A stretch of 13,693 bases of DNA from Psychroflexus sp. (lineage in GTDB: Bacteria > Bacteroidota > Bacteroidia > Flavobacteriales > Flavobacteriaceae): the NCBI GenBank assembly GCA_003565575.1, contig PXBV01000095.1:1-13693 (forward strand), in the 5' to 3' direction. Numbering within the stretch: the first letter of the stretch is position 1; each line of letters starts with the position of its first letter. Below, one piece after another: positions 7,325 through 13,693 of the stretch. Under the pieces are notes generated by a model. It did not search any database. It was not told the DNA's origin and saw only the letters and a list, made by a program, of their open reading frames with translations. Made by a program: the position numbers and the translations under genes.

Positions 7325-9025
7325 TTAATTTTTTCTGAAAAACAATGCCTCAAATATAGCAGTATTTCCCACTTTATCTGTAACAACGACCTTTAATTCA
7401 TTTTTAGTATCTGAAACGATGCCGTCATTGAAATCATGTTTCAAAGTTTTGGTTTTATAGTCGTACTCCATCAGTATAAATTTTCCATTTACTGTAGCTC
7501 TGTAGCTTTCAATCCCAGAGCCTTCATCATCAATTTCTAGCTCAAGATACCTAAAATTGGTAAGCCATTGTTTGTTTTTAAAATTTTTTGGGGTGATGCT
7601 TGGGGCAATTGTGTCTTCAAACAATTTATAAGTCCCAAATTTATTGGTCTTCGTCATAAATCTATTCTTTTTCTTGATTGTATTGACGTAATAATGACTA
7701 CCCCAAGGTGTCACAGAGCCAATGTAGAGGCGTTCTTGGTCTTCTTGATTATATTGGCTTACATTAAAACCAATAGTAACGGATTTGTGAAGTGGAGTGC
7801 TGGGCTCGTGTAATTTTACCATCAATCCCTCTATTTCAATATCAAGATATTTATCTTTATAAAGAGCGTTTTTAGGAATATAGATGTCTATTTTTCCTTC
7901 TTCAAATACCGAGGCCGAATTTGCTTTGGCTAAATATTCAGTTTCATTAATTTGCTTTGGTTTGAGTTCTTCATTTACTTCCGTGGTGATAGGTATCGAT
8001 ATAGATTGAGAGTTGCCCTTAAAGTCTGATACTTGGATTTCATACTTTTGATCCAAATGATCTTTATCTACAGAGATAATTCCTTGATTGTAGTGATCTT
8101 GATAAACACTTAAGGGGTTGTTGGGTTCTATGAAGAGCTTATGGATTTTTCGTTTTTCGTTGGTGTAGTATTCAAAATCTATAAGCTGATTGATGTGTCT
8201 TGTTTCATAAAAAGAAAACTTATCAAATCTATTTTCAAAAATAGGTTTGCCGTTAAGTAATGTTTTTATGGAATACACGCCGTTTTTATTATAGGCTAAA
8301 TCTAATATATCATAGGCATCTATTCCAAAGCCAATTTTTCCAAACACTCTTAAAGGATCAGTTCTATAGCTGCCATCTGGTCTTTGTATCAATTTGATTT
8401 GAAGGCGTTCTGTACTTCCATTTACATGAGAAAACCTATCTAGAGGATAGGCATGTAATGCAAAAACTTGCGGTTTTTTAGAGTCTTTTATCTCATCAAA
8501 CCCAAACAAAAGCGGGTTCATAGGTCTAGAGTTAAAATCTCTTATTTCAAAATGAAGATGTGGCCCCCCACTAGAACCAGAGTTACCGCTATAAGCAATA
8601 ACTTCATTTTGTTTTACCTTAAGCTCAGATTCAGATGGGAATAACTCGATCTCATAAGCTTCCTTTTTGTATTGAGCTTTTTTTACCATTGCTTCTATTT
8701 TTGGTGAAAAATTATTGAGGTGAGCGTAAACAGTTTGGAAGCCATTGGGATGATATACGTACAAGGCTTTCCCATAGCCGCCATGCTGAATTTTTATTCG
8801 TCCTACATATCCTTCTGCAGAAGCCATGACGGGTAAACCTACTACACCTTTGGTTTTGATATCCAATCCAGAGTGGAAATGGTTGGGCCTTAACTCCCCA
8901 AAAGTTCCTGAGAGTAAAAGCGGAATATCTAGCGGTTTTTTAAAGTAGTTTTTAGGAATATCTTCTTGAGCCACACCTAAACGTGTGAATAGCATAAACA
9001 TACCGAATACCAATAGGAAGCGCAT
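7325..9025 (-). CDS. Secreted M23-family metallopeptidase (LytM domain)
   Basis: A 566-residue predicted periplasmic or outer-surface zinc endopeptidase, probably acting on peptidoglycan cross-links. The signal peptide MRFLLVFGMFMLFTRLGVAQ ends at about residue 20. The LytM/M23 domain covers about 30-180 and appears catalytically complete: HSGLD gives zinc ligands H51 and D55, YAHLNNF gives catalytic H102, and GGPHLHFEIRD gives H156 and zinc ligand H158. Flanking motifs GYVGRI, GGYGKALYVYHPNGF and AYSGNSG also fit. The domain carries an insertion (about 107-138) rich in K and E. Residues 180-566 are beta-rich with an Ig-like look at the end (DEGSGIESYRATVNGKF) and are not recognised further. 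It lies 20 bases after the SpoU gene and 12 before the TonB receptor, suggesting one transcript. Whether it also serves the receptor or surface proteins is speculation. Confidence 0.93.
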   Translation of the reverse strand: MRFLLVFGMFMLFTRLGVAQEDIPKNYFKKPLDIPLLLSGTFGELRPNHFHSGLDIKTKGVVGLPVMASAEGYVGRIKIQHGGYGKALYVYHPNGFQTVYAHLNNFSPKIEAMVKKAQYKKEAYEIELFPSESELKVKQNEVIAYSGNSGSSGGPHLHFEIRDFNSRPMNPLLFGFDEIKDSKKPQVFALHAYPLDRFSHVNGSTERLQIKLIQRPDGSYRTDPLRVFGKIGFGIDAYDILDLAYNKNGVYSIKTLLNGKPIFENRFDKFSFYETRHINQLIDFEYYTNEKRKIHKLFIEPNNPLSVYQDHYNQGIISVDKDHLDQKYEIQVSDFKGNSQSISIPITTEVNEELKPKQINETEYLAKANSASVFEEGKIDIYIPKNALYKDKYLDIEIEGLMVKLHEPSTPLHKSVTIGFNVSQYNQEDQERLYIGSVTPWGSHYYVNTIKKKNRFMTKTNKFGTYKLFEDTIAPSITPKNFKNKQWLTNFRYLELEIDDEGSGIESYRATVNGKFILMEYDYKTKTLKHDFNDGIVSDTKNELKVVVTDKVGNTAIFEALFFRKN

Positions 9026-9045
9026 TGACCAAGTTTTAAGTAAAT

Positions 9046-9834
9046 TTAAAAAATATTACGTTGCCGTTTAGCTTCAAAAATAAGAATTGCAGCAGATACA
9101 GAAACATTTAAGGAGTCTACTTTACCTTCCATAGGGATTTTGACGATTTTATTGGCTTGAGATCTCCATATTTGGGATAAACCTTCATGTTCTGTGCCAA
9201 CAACAATTGCTGTTGCAGTTGTAAAATCTTCTTTTAAATAAGAACTTGCATCTTGAAGGGCTGCTGCAAAGATTTGAATATCGTTATTTTTTAAAAATTT
9301 GATAATTTCTGAGGTAGTGCCAGAGGAGATTTGAGATGTAAATAAAGTACCTACACTAGACCTTATAATATTAGGGTTATATAAATCAGTTTTTGGATTT
9401 GCAATTATTATTGCATCGATATTAGCAGCATCTGCAGTTCTAAGTAAAGCTCCAATATTGCCGGGTTTTTCTGGTGCTTCTGCAACCAAGATTAGCGGCG
9501 TTTTGGTAGAGAACTTCAAGTCTTCTAAGGTTAAGTTTTTGGATTTTGCTATTGCGATGACTCCTCCACTTGAACTTCGATAAGTTATTTTATTAAAAAG
9601 TTCTTCAGTTATTTCTATGACTTTATAAGCACTTGTACCTAATTCGATTTGATTTCTAAAGATACTTGGACATACCAGAATTTGTAAAAACTCATACCCG
9701 GCTTCAATAGCGTAGCTTAGCTCCTGTAACCCTTCAATAACAAACGTTCCGTCATCTCTTCTGAGTTTTGATTTTTTTTGAAGTTGAAGAAGGTATTTGA
9801 TGAGCGGGTTACTTAAACTTGAAATTTGCTTCAT
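9046..9834 (-). CDS. SpoU/TrmH-family RNA 2'-O-ribose methyltransferase
   Basis: A 262-residue cytoplasmic enzyme of the knotted SPOUT superfamily that methylates a ribose 2'-OH in rRNA or tRNA from S-adenosylmethionine. The N-terminal ~95 residues match the RNA 2'-O-ribose methyltransferase substrate-binding domain (LSNPLIKYLLQLQKKSKLRR, FVIEGLQELSYAI). All three SpoU motifs are visible: motif 1 PGNIGALLRTAD (124-135) with the conserved arginine R132; motif 2 IVVGTEHEGLS (210-220); motif 3 IPMEGKVDSLNVSVSAAILI (233-252), which forms the knot. The exact target nucleotide cannot be read from sequence, so RlmB, TsnR or another member remain possible. It heads a minus-strand run with the M23 peptidase and TonB receptor. 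The terminator hairpin of lpdA ends about 20 bases upstream of its ATG, leaving little room for its own promoter. Confidence 0.94.
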   Translation of the reverse strand: MKQISSLSNPLIKYLLQLQKKSKLRRDDGTFVIEGLQELSYAIEAGYEFLQILVCPSIFRNQIELGTSAYKVIEITEELFNKITYRSSSGGVIAIAKSKNLTLEDLKFSTKTPLILVAEAPEKPGNIGALLRTADAANIDAIIIANPKTDLYNPNIIRSSVGTLFTSQISSGTTSEIIKFLKNNDIQIFAAALQDASSYLKEDFTTATAIVVGTEHEGLSQIWRSQANKIVKIPMEGKVDSLNVSVSAAILIFEAKRQRNIF

Positions 9835-9853
9835 AAGAATGTAATTTTAAACT

Positions 9854-9886
9854 AAAAGAGCTTCTGAAATCAACTTCAGAAGCTCT
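9854..9886 (-). terminator. Intrinsic terminator after lpdA
   Basis: A perfect 12-base stem (9857-9868 pairing with 9875-9886, arm AGAGCTTCTGAA) with a 6-base loop. Read on the minus strand it is followed by TTT, then AGTTTAAAATT. It begins 22 bases after the lpdA stop codon and is the strongest hairpin I found in the window. It should end the lpdA transcript before the SpoU gene. The plus-strand side is A/T-rich without a T run, so it is probably one-directional. Confidence 0.8.
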
Positions 9887-9908
9887 AAATTTAATTATAA
9901 ACGCTTGC

Positions 9909-11300
9909 TTATAAGTGAATTACTTCGTCATAAGCATCTGCTGTAGCTTCCATCACGGCCTCACTCATGGTTGGGTGAGGATGAACCGTTTTTAAAACTT
10001 CATGTCCTGTAGTTTCAAGTTTTCTTCCTAAAACAGCTTCTGCAATCATATCAGTTACTCCTGCACCAATCATATGGCAACCAAGCCATTCTCCGTATTT
10101 AGCATCAAAAATAACTTTCACAAAACCATCTTTGGCTCCAGAAGCACTAGCTTTTCCTGAGGCTGAGAAAGGAAATTTACCAACTTTTATCTCATAACCG
10201 GCTTCTTTGGCTTGTTTTTCTGTCATACCAACACTAGCAATTTCAGGATTGGAATAAGTACATCCAGGGATGTTATTATAATCTAAGGCTGTTACCTTTT
10301 CTCCAGCTATTTTTTCAACACACAAAATGCCTTCAGCAGAAGCGACGTGAGCAAGTGCTGGTCCAGGAGTTACATCTCCAATGGCGTAGTAACCTGGTAC
10401 ATTGGTTTGATAAAAGTCATTGACAGTGATTTTATCTTTATCTGTTTTGATGCCTACCTCTTCAAGACCAATATTTTCTATATGTGTTTTGATACCTACA
10501 GCAGAAAGTACAATGTCTGCTTCTAATATTTCTTCTCCTTTCTTTGTTTTTACTTTTGCTTTCACTTTTTTGCCAGAAGTATCTACACTTTCTACTGAAG
10601 AATTGGTCATTACATTTATGCCTTTTTTCTTGTAGATGCGTTCAAATTGTTTAGAAACTTCTTCGTCCTCAACGGGTACTATATTAGGCTGAAATTCTAC
10701 TAAGGTTACTTTTGTACCCATGTCGTTATAAAAACTTGCAAATTCTGACCCTATGGCTCCAGATCCTACAACAATCATAGATTCAGGTTGCTTATCCAAA
10801 GTCATCGCTTTTCTGTAACCAATTACCTTTTTGCCGTCTTGTGGAAGATTTGGCAATTCTCTTGAGTGTGCTCCAGTAGCAATAATGATATGGTCTGCCT
10901 CATATTCGGTAGTTTTACCTTTTTCATCTTTTACAGAAATTTTCTTTCCTTTTTTTAAGGTACCATAACCCATTATGACATCAATCTTATTTTTTTTCAT
11001 CAAAAACTGAACACCTTTGCTCATTCCTTCAGCAATAGATCTACTTCGCTTCACTACTTTGGTAAAGTCTTTGTCAGGGTTTTTTACGCTAAGCCCATAA
11101 TCCTCTGCGTGGTTAAGGTATTGAAAAACCTGAGCGCTTTTCAATAGAGCTTTTGTTGGGATACATCCCCAATTAAGGCAAACTCCACCTAAACTTTCTT
11201 TTTCTACAACAGCAGTTTTAAAACCAAGTTGAGACGCTCTTATGGCTGCTACATATCCACCTGGACCACTACCTAAAACTATAATATCGTATTTGCTCAT
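9909..11300 (-). CDS. lpdA: Dihydrolipoyl dehydrogenase (E3)
   Basis: A 463-residue flavoprotein disulfide reductase that reoxidises dihydrolipoyl groups with NAD+ for the pyruvate, 2-oxoglutarate and branched-chain 2-oxoacid dehydrogenase complexes, and often for the glycine cleavage system. Domains in order: FAD-binding with GSGPGG (10-15); redox-active disulfide GGVCLNWGCIPTK with C41 and C46; NAD-binding with VVGSGAIGSEFA; second FAD contact YYAIGDVTPGPALAHVA; C-terminal dimer domain ending in HPHPTMSE, where H442 and E447 form the catalytic base pair supplied to the partner subunit. The length is that of a normal E3 without a fused lipoyl domain. No E1 or E2 gene is adjacent, so it is a free-standing gene, which would suit an E3 shared among complexes. 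Transcription probably ends at the hairpin just downstream. The ATG at 11300 is the natural start because MSKYDIIVLGSG begins the first FAD strand. Confidence 0.97.
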   Translation of the reverse strand: MSKYDIIVLGSGPGGYVAAIRASQLGFKTAVVEKESLGGVCLNWGCIPTKALLKSAQVFQYLNHAEDYGLSVKNPDKDFTKVVKRSRSIAEGMSKGVQFLMKKNKIDVIMGYGTLKKGKKISVKDEKGKTTEYEADHIIIATGAHSRELPNLPQDGKKVIGYRKAMTLDKQPESMIVVGSGAIGSEFASFYNDMGTKVTLVEFQPNIVPVEDEEVSKQFERIYKKKGINVMTNSSVESVDTSGKKVKAKVKTKKGEEILEADIVLSAVGIKTHIENIGLEEVGIKTDKDKITVNDFYQTNVPGYYAIGDVTPGPALAHVASAEGILCVEKIAGEKVTALDYNNIPGCTYSNPEIASVGMTEKQAKEAGYEIKVGKFPFSASGKASASGAKDGFVKVIFDAKYGEWLGCHMIGAGVTDMIAEAVLGRKLETTGHEVLKTVHPHPTMSEAVMEATADAYDEVIHL

Positions 11301-11381
11301 AACATTTTGTTTGCTAAGATTTTTAAAACCGCTAAATTAAGAATATTCCATAACTTTTGCACCTAAAAACCCAAGTCTTAT

Positions 11382-12047
11382 TTATAGAGCTAAAGCCAAG
11401 AAAATACCTAAAAGAATAACACCAAATTTATAGATGTTAAATTTGTGGTCTTTTGAAGACTCAAATAAAATGGTGGTAGAAACGTGAAGAAAAATTCCTA
11501 TAACTATGGCGTCCAAATAAACAGCAATACCGTCTAGTATTGTTGTGTTGGCTTGAACAAAGCTACCAAGCGGTGTCATTATTCCAAAGAATAATAGAAA
11601 CAAAATGATTTTAAATTTGGACAACTTTGTATTGAATAAAAATGAAGAAATTATAATAGCAATGGGTACTTTGTGTACAATCACCGCGTAGAGTAGGTGC
11701 TTGTTTTCATGAATGGGGATACCTTCAAGAAACGCATGTATGCACAGACTTATAAATAAAGCATACGGGAAGGTGTTTTTTTCTTTTGAAATGTGAAAAT
11801 GACCATGTTCTGCACCTCCAGACATATATTCCAAAACAATTTGAAGCAAAATACCAGCTAAAATAAAAATGCCGATAGAGCTAGAGCCTTGTATGTAAAT
11901 TTCTGGTAAAAATTCTAAAACCGTAACTGAAAGTAAAAACGACCCACTAAAAGCTAGCAAAAGTTTAATGGTAAAGGATCTTTGGTAAATAAAATAAGAA
12001 ATTCCAAACCCAATCAGAACAGCCAAAAGAGGTAGAAGTAGGTTCAT
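11382..12047 (-). CDS. ZIP-family metal transporter
   Basis: A 221-residue inner-membrane protein with about eight hydrophobic segments, consistent with the ZIP (zinc/iron permease) family, which brings divalent metals such as Zn2+, Fe2+ or Mn2+ into the cytoplasm. TM2 carries VLEFLPE (43-49). A histidine-rich cytoplasmic loop, HGHFH (81-85), lies between TM3 and TM4. TM4 holds HAFLEG (H104, E108) and TM5 holds HKVP (H125-P128). Compared with the usual TM4 HNxxEG and TM5 HKxPE patterns, the asparagine is replaced by alanine (A105) and the TM5 glutamate by isoleucine (I129). The second site of the binuclear centre may therefore be changed; H188 and E196 near the end might contribute, which is inference. 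It is shorter than many ZIP proteins but not truncated. It is followed at 81 bases by lpdA on the same strand and is divergent from the RlmL-like gene. No zinc operator was recognised upstream. Confidence 0.85.
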   Translation of the reverse strand: MNLLLPLLAVLIGFGISYFIYQRSFTIKLLLAFSGSFLLSVTVLEFLPEIYIQGSSSIGIFILAGILLQIVLEYMSGGAEHGHFHISKEKNTFPYALFISLCIHAFLEGIPIHENKHLLYAVIVHKVPIAIIISSFLFNTKLSKFKIILFLLFFGIMTPLGSFVQANTTILDGIAVYLDAIVIGIFLHVSTTILFESSKDHKFNIYKFGVILLGIFLALAL

Positions 12048-12116
12048 ACAAAGTGTAAGATCAATTCTGAGGTATATAAAGCGACCACTTGAAAAGTTTT
12101 GGGCGCAAAATTAGTG

Positions 12117-12124
12117 TATTTTTG
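12117..12124 (+). promoter_or_regulatory. -7 promoter box of the RlmL-like gene
   Basis: TATTTTTG followed by C is an exact TAnnTTTG match, 20 bases before the ATG at 12145. Upstream TTG triplets lie 15 bases (12099-12101) and 25 bases (12089-12091) away, both outside the usual 17-23 range, so the -33 element is uncertain. Confidence 0.5.
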
Positions 12125-12144
12125 CTCTCTAAAACATCTTCTTT

Positions 12145-13302
12145 ATGGAAAAAAATTTCAAAATGATTGCCAAATGCCTTTACGAGTTTGAGGATGAACT
12201 TGCTAAAGAATTAAGAGAACTAGGAGCCATGGACATCCAGAAAGGGGTTAGGCATGTCTCATTTGTAGGCGACTTGGGTTTTATGTACAAAGCCAATTTG
12301 AGTCTACGTACTGCAATAAGTATTTTGAAACCCATCTTTAGCTTCAAAATTTACAATGAAGATGATTTTTACAAAAAGATAAATTCTTATGCCTGGGAAA
12401 ACCTCATTGATAAGAATGGAACCTTTGCTGTGGAATCTACAGTGAATTCTGAAATATTCACTCATTCTCGTTATGTTGTTTTTAGAACCAAAGATGCAAT
12501 TGTAGATAGGTTTAGAGATAAATTTAAATCCAGACCTAATATTGATACGGATAGACCAGATTGTCAAGTGAGCGTGCACATCGATAGGCAAAATTGTGAG
12601 ATTAGTCTGAATACCTCTGGAGATCCACTTTTTAAAAGAGGTTATAAAACTGCTACGAATATTGCGCCCATTAATGAAGTTCTTGCTGCAGGATTGCTTT
12701 TGAAATCAGGTTGGCAAGGACAATGTGACTTTTTGGATCCTATGTGCGGGAGCGGAACTTTACTTATTGAAGCGGCCATGATTGCCTGCCACATACCTCC
12801 CAATTTAAACCGTGAACATTTTGCATTTCAGAACTGGGAAGAGTTTGATGAAAACCTGTTTGAGATTATTAAAAACTCTACTTTGAAGAAAATTAGACCT
12901 TTTCATTTTGATATTCTTGGGTATGACAAAGCGCCATCTGCTGTAGAAAAGTCTAAACAAAATATTGAAAATGCAAACCTTTCAGAATTTATCTCTGTAA
13001 AGCGTCAAGATTTTTTTGAAAGTTATAAAACCTCAGATAGACATTTGCACATGGTTTTTAATCCACCTTATGGTGTTAGATTGGATGTTGATATACCAAA
13101 GTTTTATGCCAAAATAGGAGATACCCTAAAACAGAATTATCCTGGCACTTCAGCTTGGTTTATTGTGGCAGATCTTGAGGCAATTAAGCATGTTGGGCTC
13201 AGGCCGTCAAGAAAAATCAAACTCTATAATGCAAAACTGGAATCTCGATTGCTCAATTATCAAATTTATGAAGGCTCCAAAAAGGCCTCAAAACAAAACT
13301 AA
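12145..13302 (+). CDS. RlmL-type THUMP-domain 23S rRNA guanine-N2 methyltransferase
   Basis: A 385-residue cytoplasmic class I S-adenosylmethionine-dependent methyltransferase. The N-terminal part (about 1-160) fits a ferredoxin-like plus THUMP RNA-binding region. FKRGYKTATNIAPINEVLAA (163-182) is the linker typical of the RlmL/Trm14 group. The Rossmann methyltransferase domain shows motif I LDPMCGSGTLLIEAA (197-211), an acidic ribose-binding residue D261 in GYDKAPSA, and motif IV NPPYG (306-310), the catalytic signature of amino-group methyltransferases. By family it should make m2G at the E. coli position 2445 in 23S rRNA; the exact site is inferred. E. coli carries this domain fused to RlmK, whereas here it is a separate protein of the YpsC-like length. 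The gene has its own -7 box and ends only 2 bases from the converging DUF6048-like gene. Confidence 0.93.
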   Translation: MEKNFKMIAKCLYEFEDELAKELRELGAMDIQKGVRHVSFVGDLGFMYKANLSLRTAISILKPIFSFKIYNEDDFYKKINSYAWENLIDKNGTFAVESTVNSEIFTHSRYVVFRTKDAIVDRFRDKFKSRPNIDTDRPDCQVSVHIDRQNCEISLNTSGDPLFKRGYKTATNIAPINEVLAAGLLLKSGWQGQCDFLDPMCGSGTLLIEAAMIACHIPPNLNREHFAFQNWEEFDENLFEIIKNSTLKKIRPFHFDILGYDKAPSAVEKSKQNIENANLSEFISVKRQDFFESYKTSDRHLHMVFNPPYGVRLDVDIPKFYAKIGDTLKQNYPGTSAWFIVADLEAIKHVGLRPSRKIKLYNAKLESRLLNYQIYEGSKKASKQN

Positions 13303-13304
13303 GA

Positions 13305-13693
13305 TTAATTATCTACAGCTTGTGTTTTAATTTTAGAGTAAATAGGAATCATATAACTAATAGAATAACCCCAGCCTGCACCAATACTTGAATTGTCAAA
13401 AGTCCTGCGGAAGCCGGGTATGTATAAATTGTCATAATTGTTAAGGCTTGAACTAGAGACTCTATTTTTTAATTGAATATGGGCACCCAAGTAAAAATCA
13501 CCAAAAATGTTGACTCGTAAACCTGCCTGTAATTCAACCCAACTTGCCGTTAAATTACTAAAAGTACGGTCCGCATTCCTTATGTCTGGAGGAAAGTAGT
13601 TATCTGTGGTGTATATTCTGTAGCTTTGTAAATTTTGAGAGTAGCTAGCAAACCCGTATCTAAAACCAACGTAAATTAGGTTTTGCATTCCAA
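13305..13693 (-). CDS. DUF6048-like outer-membrane protein, C-terminal part (cut by right edge)
   Basis: The last 129 or so residues of a longer protein. The reading frame stays open through the right edge (a glycine codon precedes the internal methionine at 13688), so that methionine is not taken as the start. Alternating beta-strands dominate: LIYVGFRYGFASYSQNLQSY, FSNLTASWVELQAGLRVNIF, FYLGAHIQLKNRVSSSS, NLYIPGFRRTF and IGAGWGYSISYMIPIYSK. The aromatic/glycine pattern and final strands resemble a small outer-membrane beta-barrel, and the wording of the strands fits, from memory, the flavobacterial DUF6048 family, whose function is unknown. It converges with the RlmL-like gene with a 2-base gap and no visible terminator between them. 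The family assignment would need the N-terminus and a profile search. Confidence 0.75.
   Translation of the reverse strand, partial: GMQNLIYVGFRYGFASYSQNLQSYRIYTTDNYFPPDIRNADRTFSNLTASWVELQAGLRVNIFGDFYLGAHIQLKNRVSSSSLNNYDNLYIPGFRRTFDNSSIGAGWGYSISYMIPIYSKIKTQAVDN

Noticed and set aside
12049..12057. Minus-strand TACACTTTG just upstream of the ZIP transporter ATG, resembling a -7 box.
   Set aside because: It has three instead of two middle bases and lies so close to the ATG that transcription would begin inside the coding region.
12097..12110. TTTTG-GGCG-CAAAA inverted repeat between the ZIP and RlmL-like genes, considered as a metal-regulator operator.
   Set aside because: Five-base arms only, and it does not resemble a Zur or Fur box that I know.
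1..13693. Defence systems, prophage, integrated elements, CRISPR arrays, riboswitches, tRNA or other RNA genes.
   Set aside because: Nearly all bases belong to recognisable housekeeping or envelope genes, the intergenic gaps are under 100 bases, and no direct-repeat array, integrase, transposase or tRNA-like fold was seen.

Overview
This window looks like an ordinary stretch of core chromosome from a low-GC member of the Bacteroidota, most likely family Flavobacteriaceae. The reasons are: strongly AT-rich DNA; absence of Shine-Dalgarno sequences; several upstream TAnnTTTG boxes (the Bacteroidota -7 promoter element); a TonB-dependent receptor with an N-terminal carboxypeptidase-regulatory-like domain; a flavobacterial-type M23 peptidase beside it; and a DUF6048-like outer-membrane protein. 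I see no tRNA or rRNA gene, CRISPR array, insertion sequence, integrase, phage gene or attachment site, and no gene-free stretch longer than about 100 bases.

Layout. (1) 1-587, minus: the N-terminal 195 residues of arginyl-tRNA synthetase, running off the left edge. (2) 672-1097 and 1185-2615, plus: a small unrecognised protein, then an atypical SDR oxidoreductase with a C-terminal DUF2867 domain. (3) 2644-3627, minus: a lipoprotein with acidic thrombospondin type 3-like repeats, divergent from (4) 3710-4867, plus: a NifS/IscS-type cysteine desulfurase. (5) A three-gene minus-strand run: SpoU-family RNA methyltransferase (9834-9046), M23 peptidase (9025-7325) and TonB-dependent receptor (7312-4853). 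The receptor starts with TTG and its end overlaps the desulfurase gene tail to tail. (6) 9909-11300, minus: dihydrolipoyl dehydrogenase, closed by the clearest intrinsic terminator in the window. (7) 11382-12047, minus: a ZIP-family metal transporter. (8) 12145-13302, plus: a stand-alone RlmL-type THUMP RNA methyltransferase. (9) 13305 to the right edge, minus: the C-terminal part of a DUF6048-like protein.

Functionally the genes fall into translation and RNA modification (argS, SpoU, RlmL-like), central metabolism and sulfur transfer (lpdA, cysteine desulfurase), and the cell envelope (M23 peptidase, TonB receptor, TSP3 lipoprotein, DUF6048-like protein, ZIP transporter). The only convincing co-transcribed group is SpoU-M23-TonB receptor, with gaps of 20 and 12 bases. 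I did not find a new multi-gene system. The points most worth a second look are the inverted repeat that fills the spacer of the lipoprotein promoter, the forced TTG start of the receptor lying in frame with the stop codon of the peptidase gene, the ZIP transporter with changed metal-site residues, and the unrecognised 141-residue protein divergent from argS.
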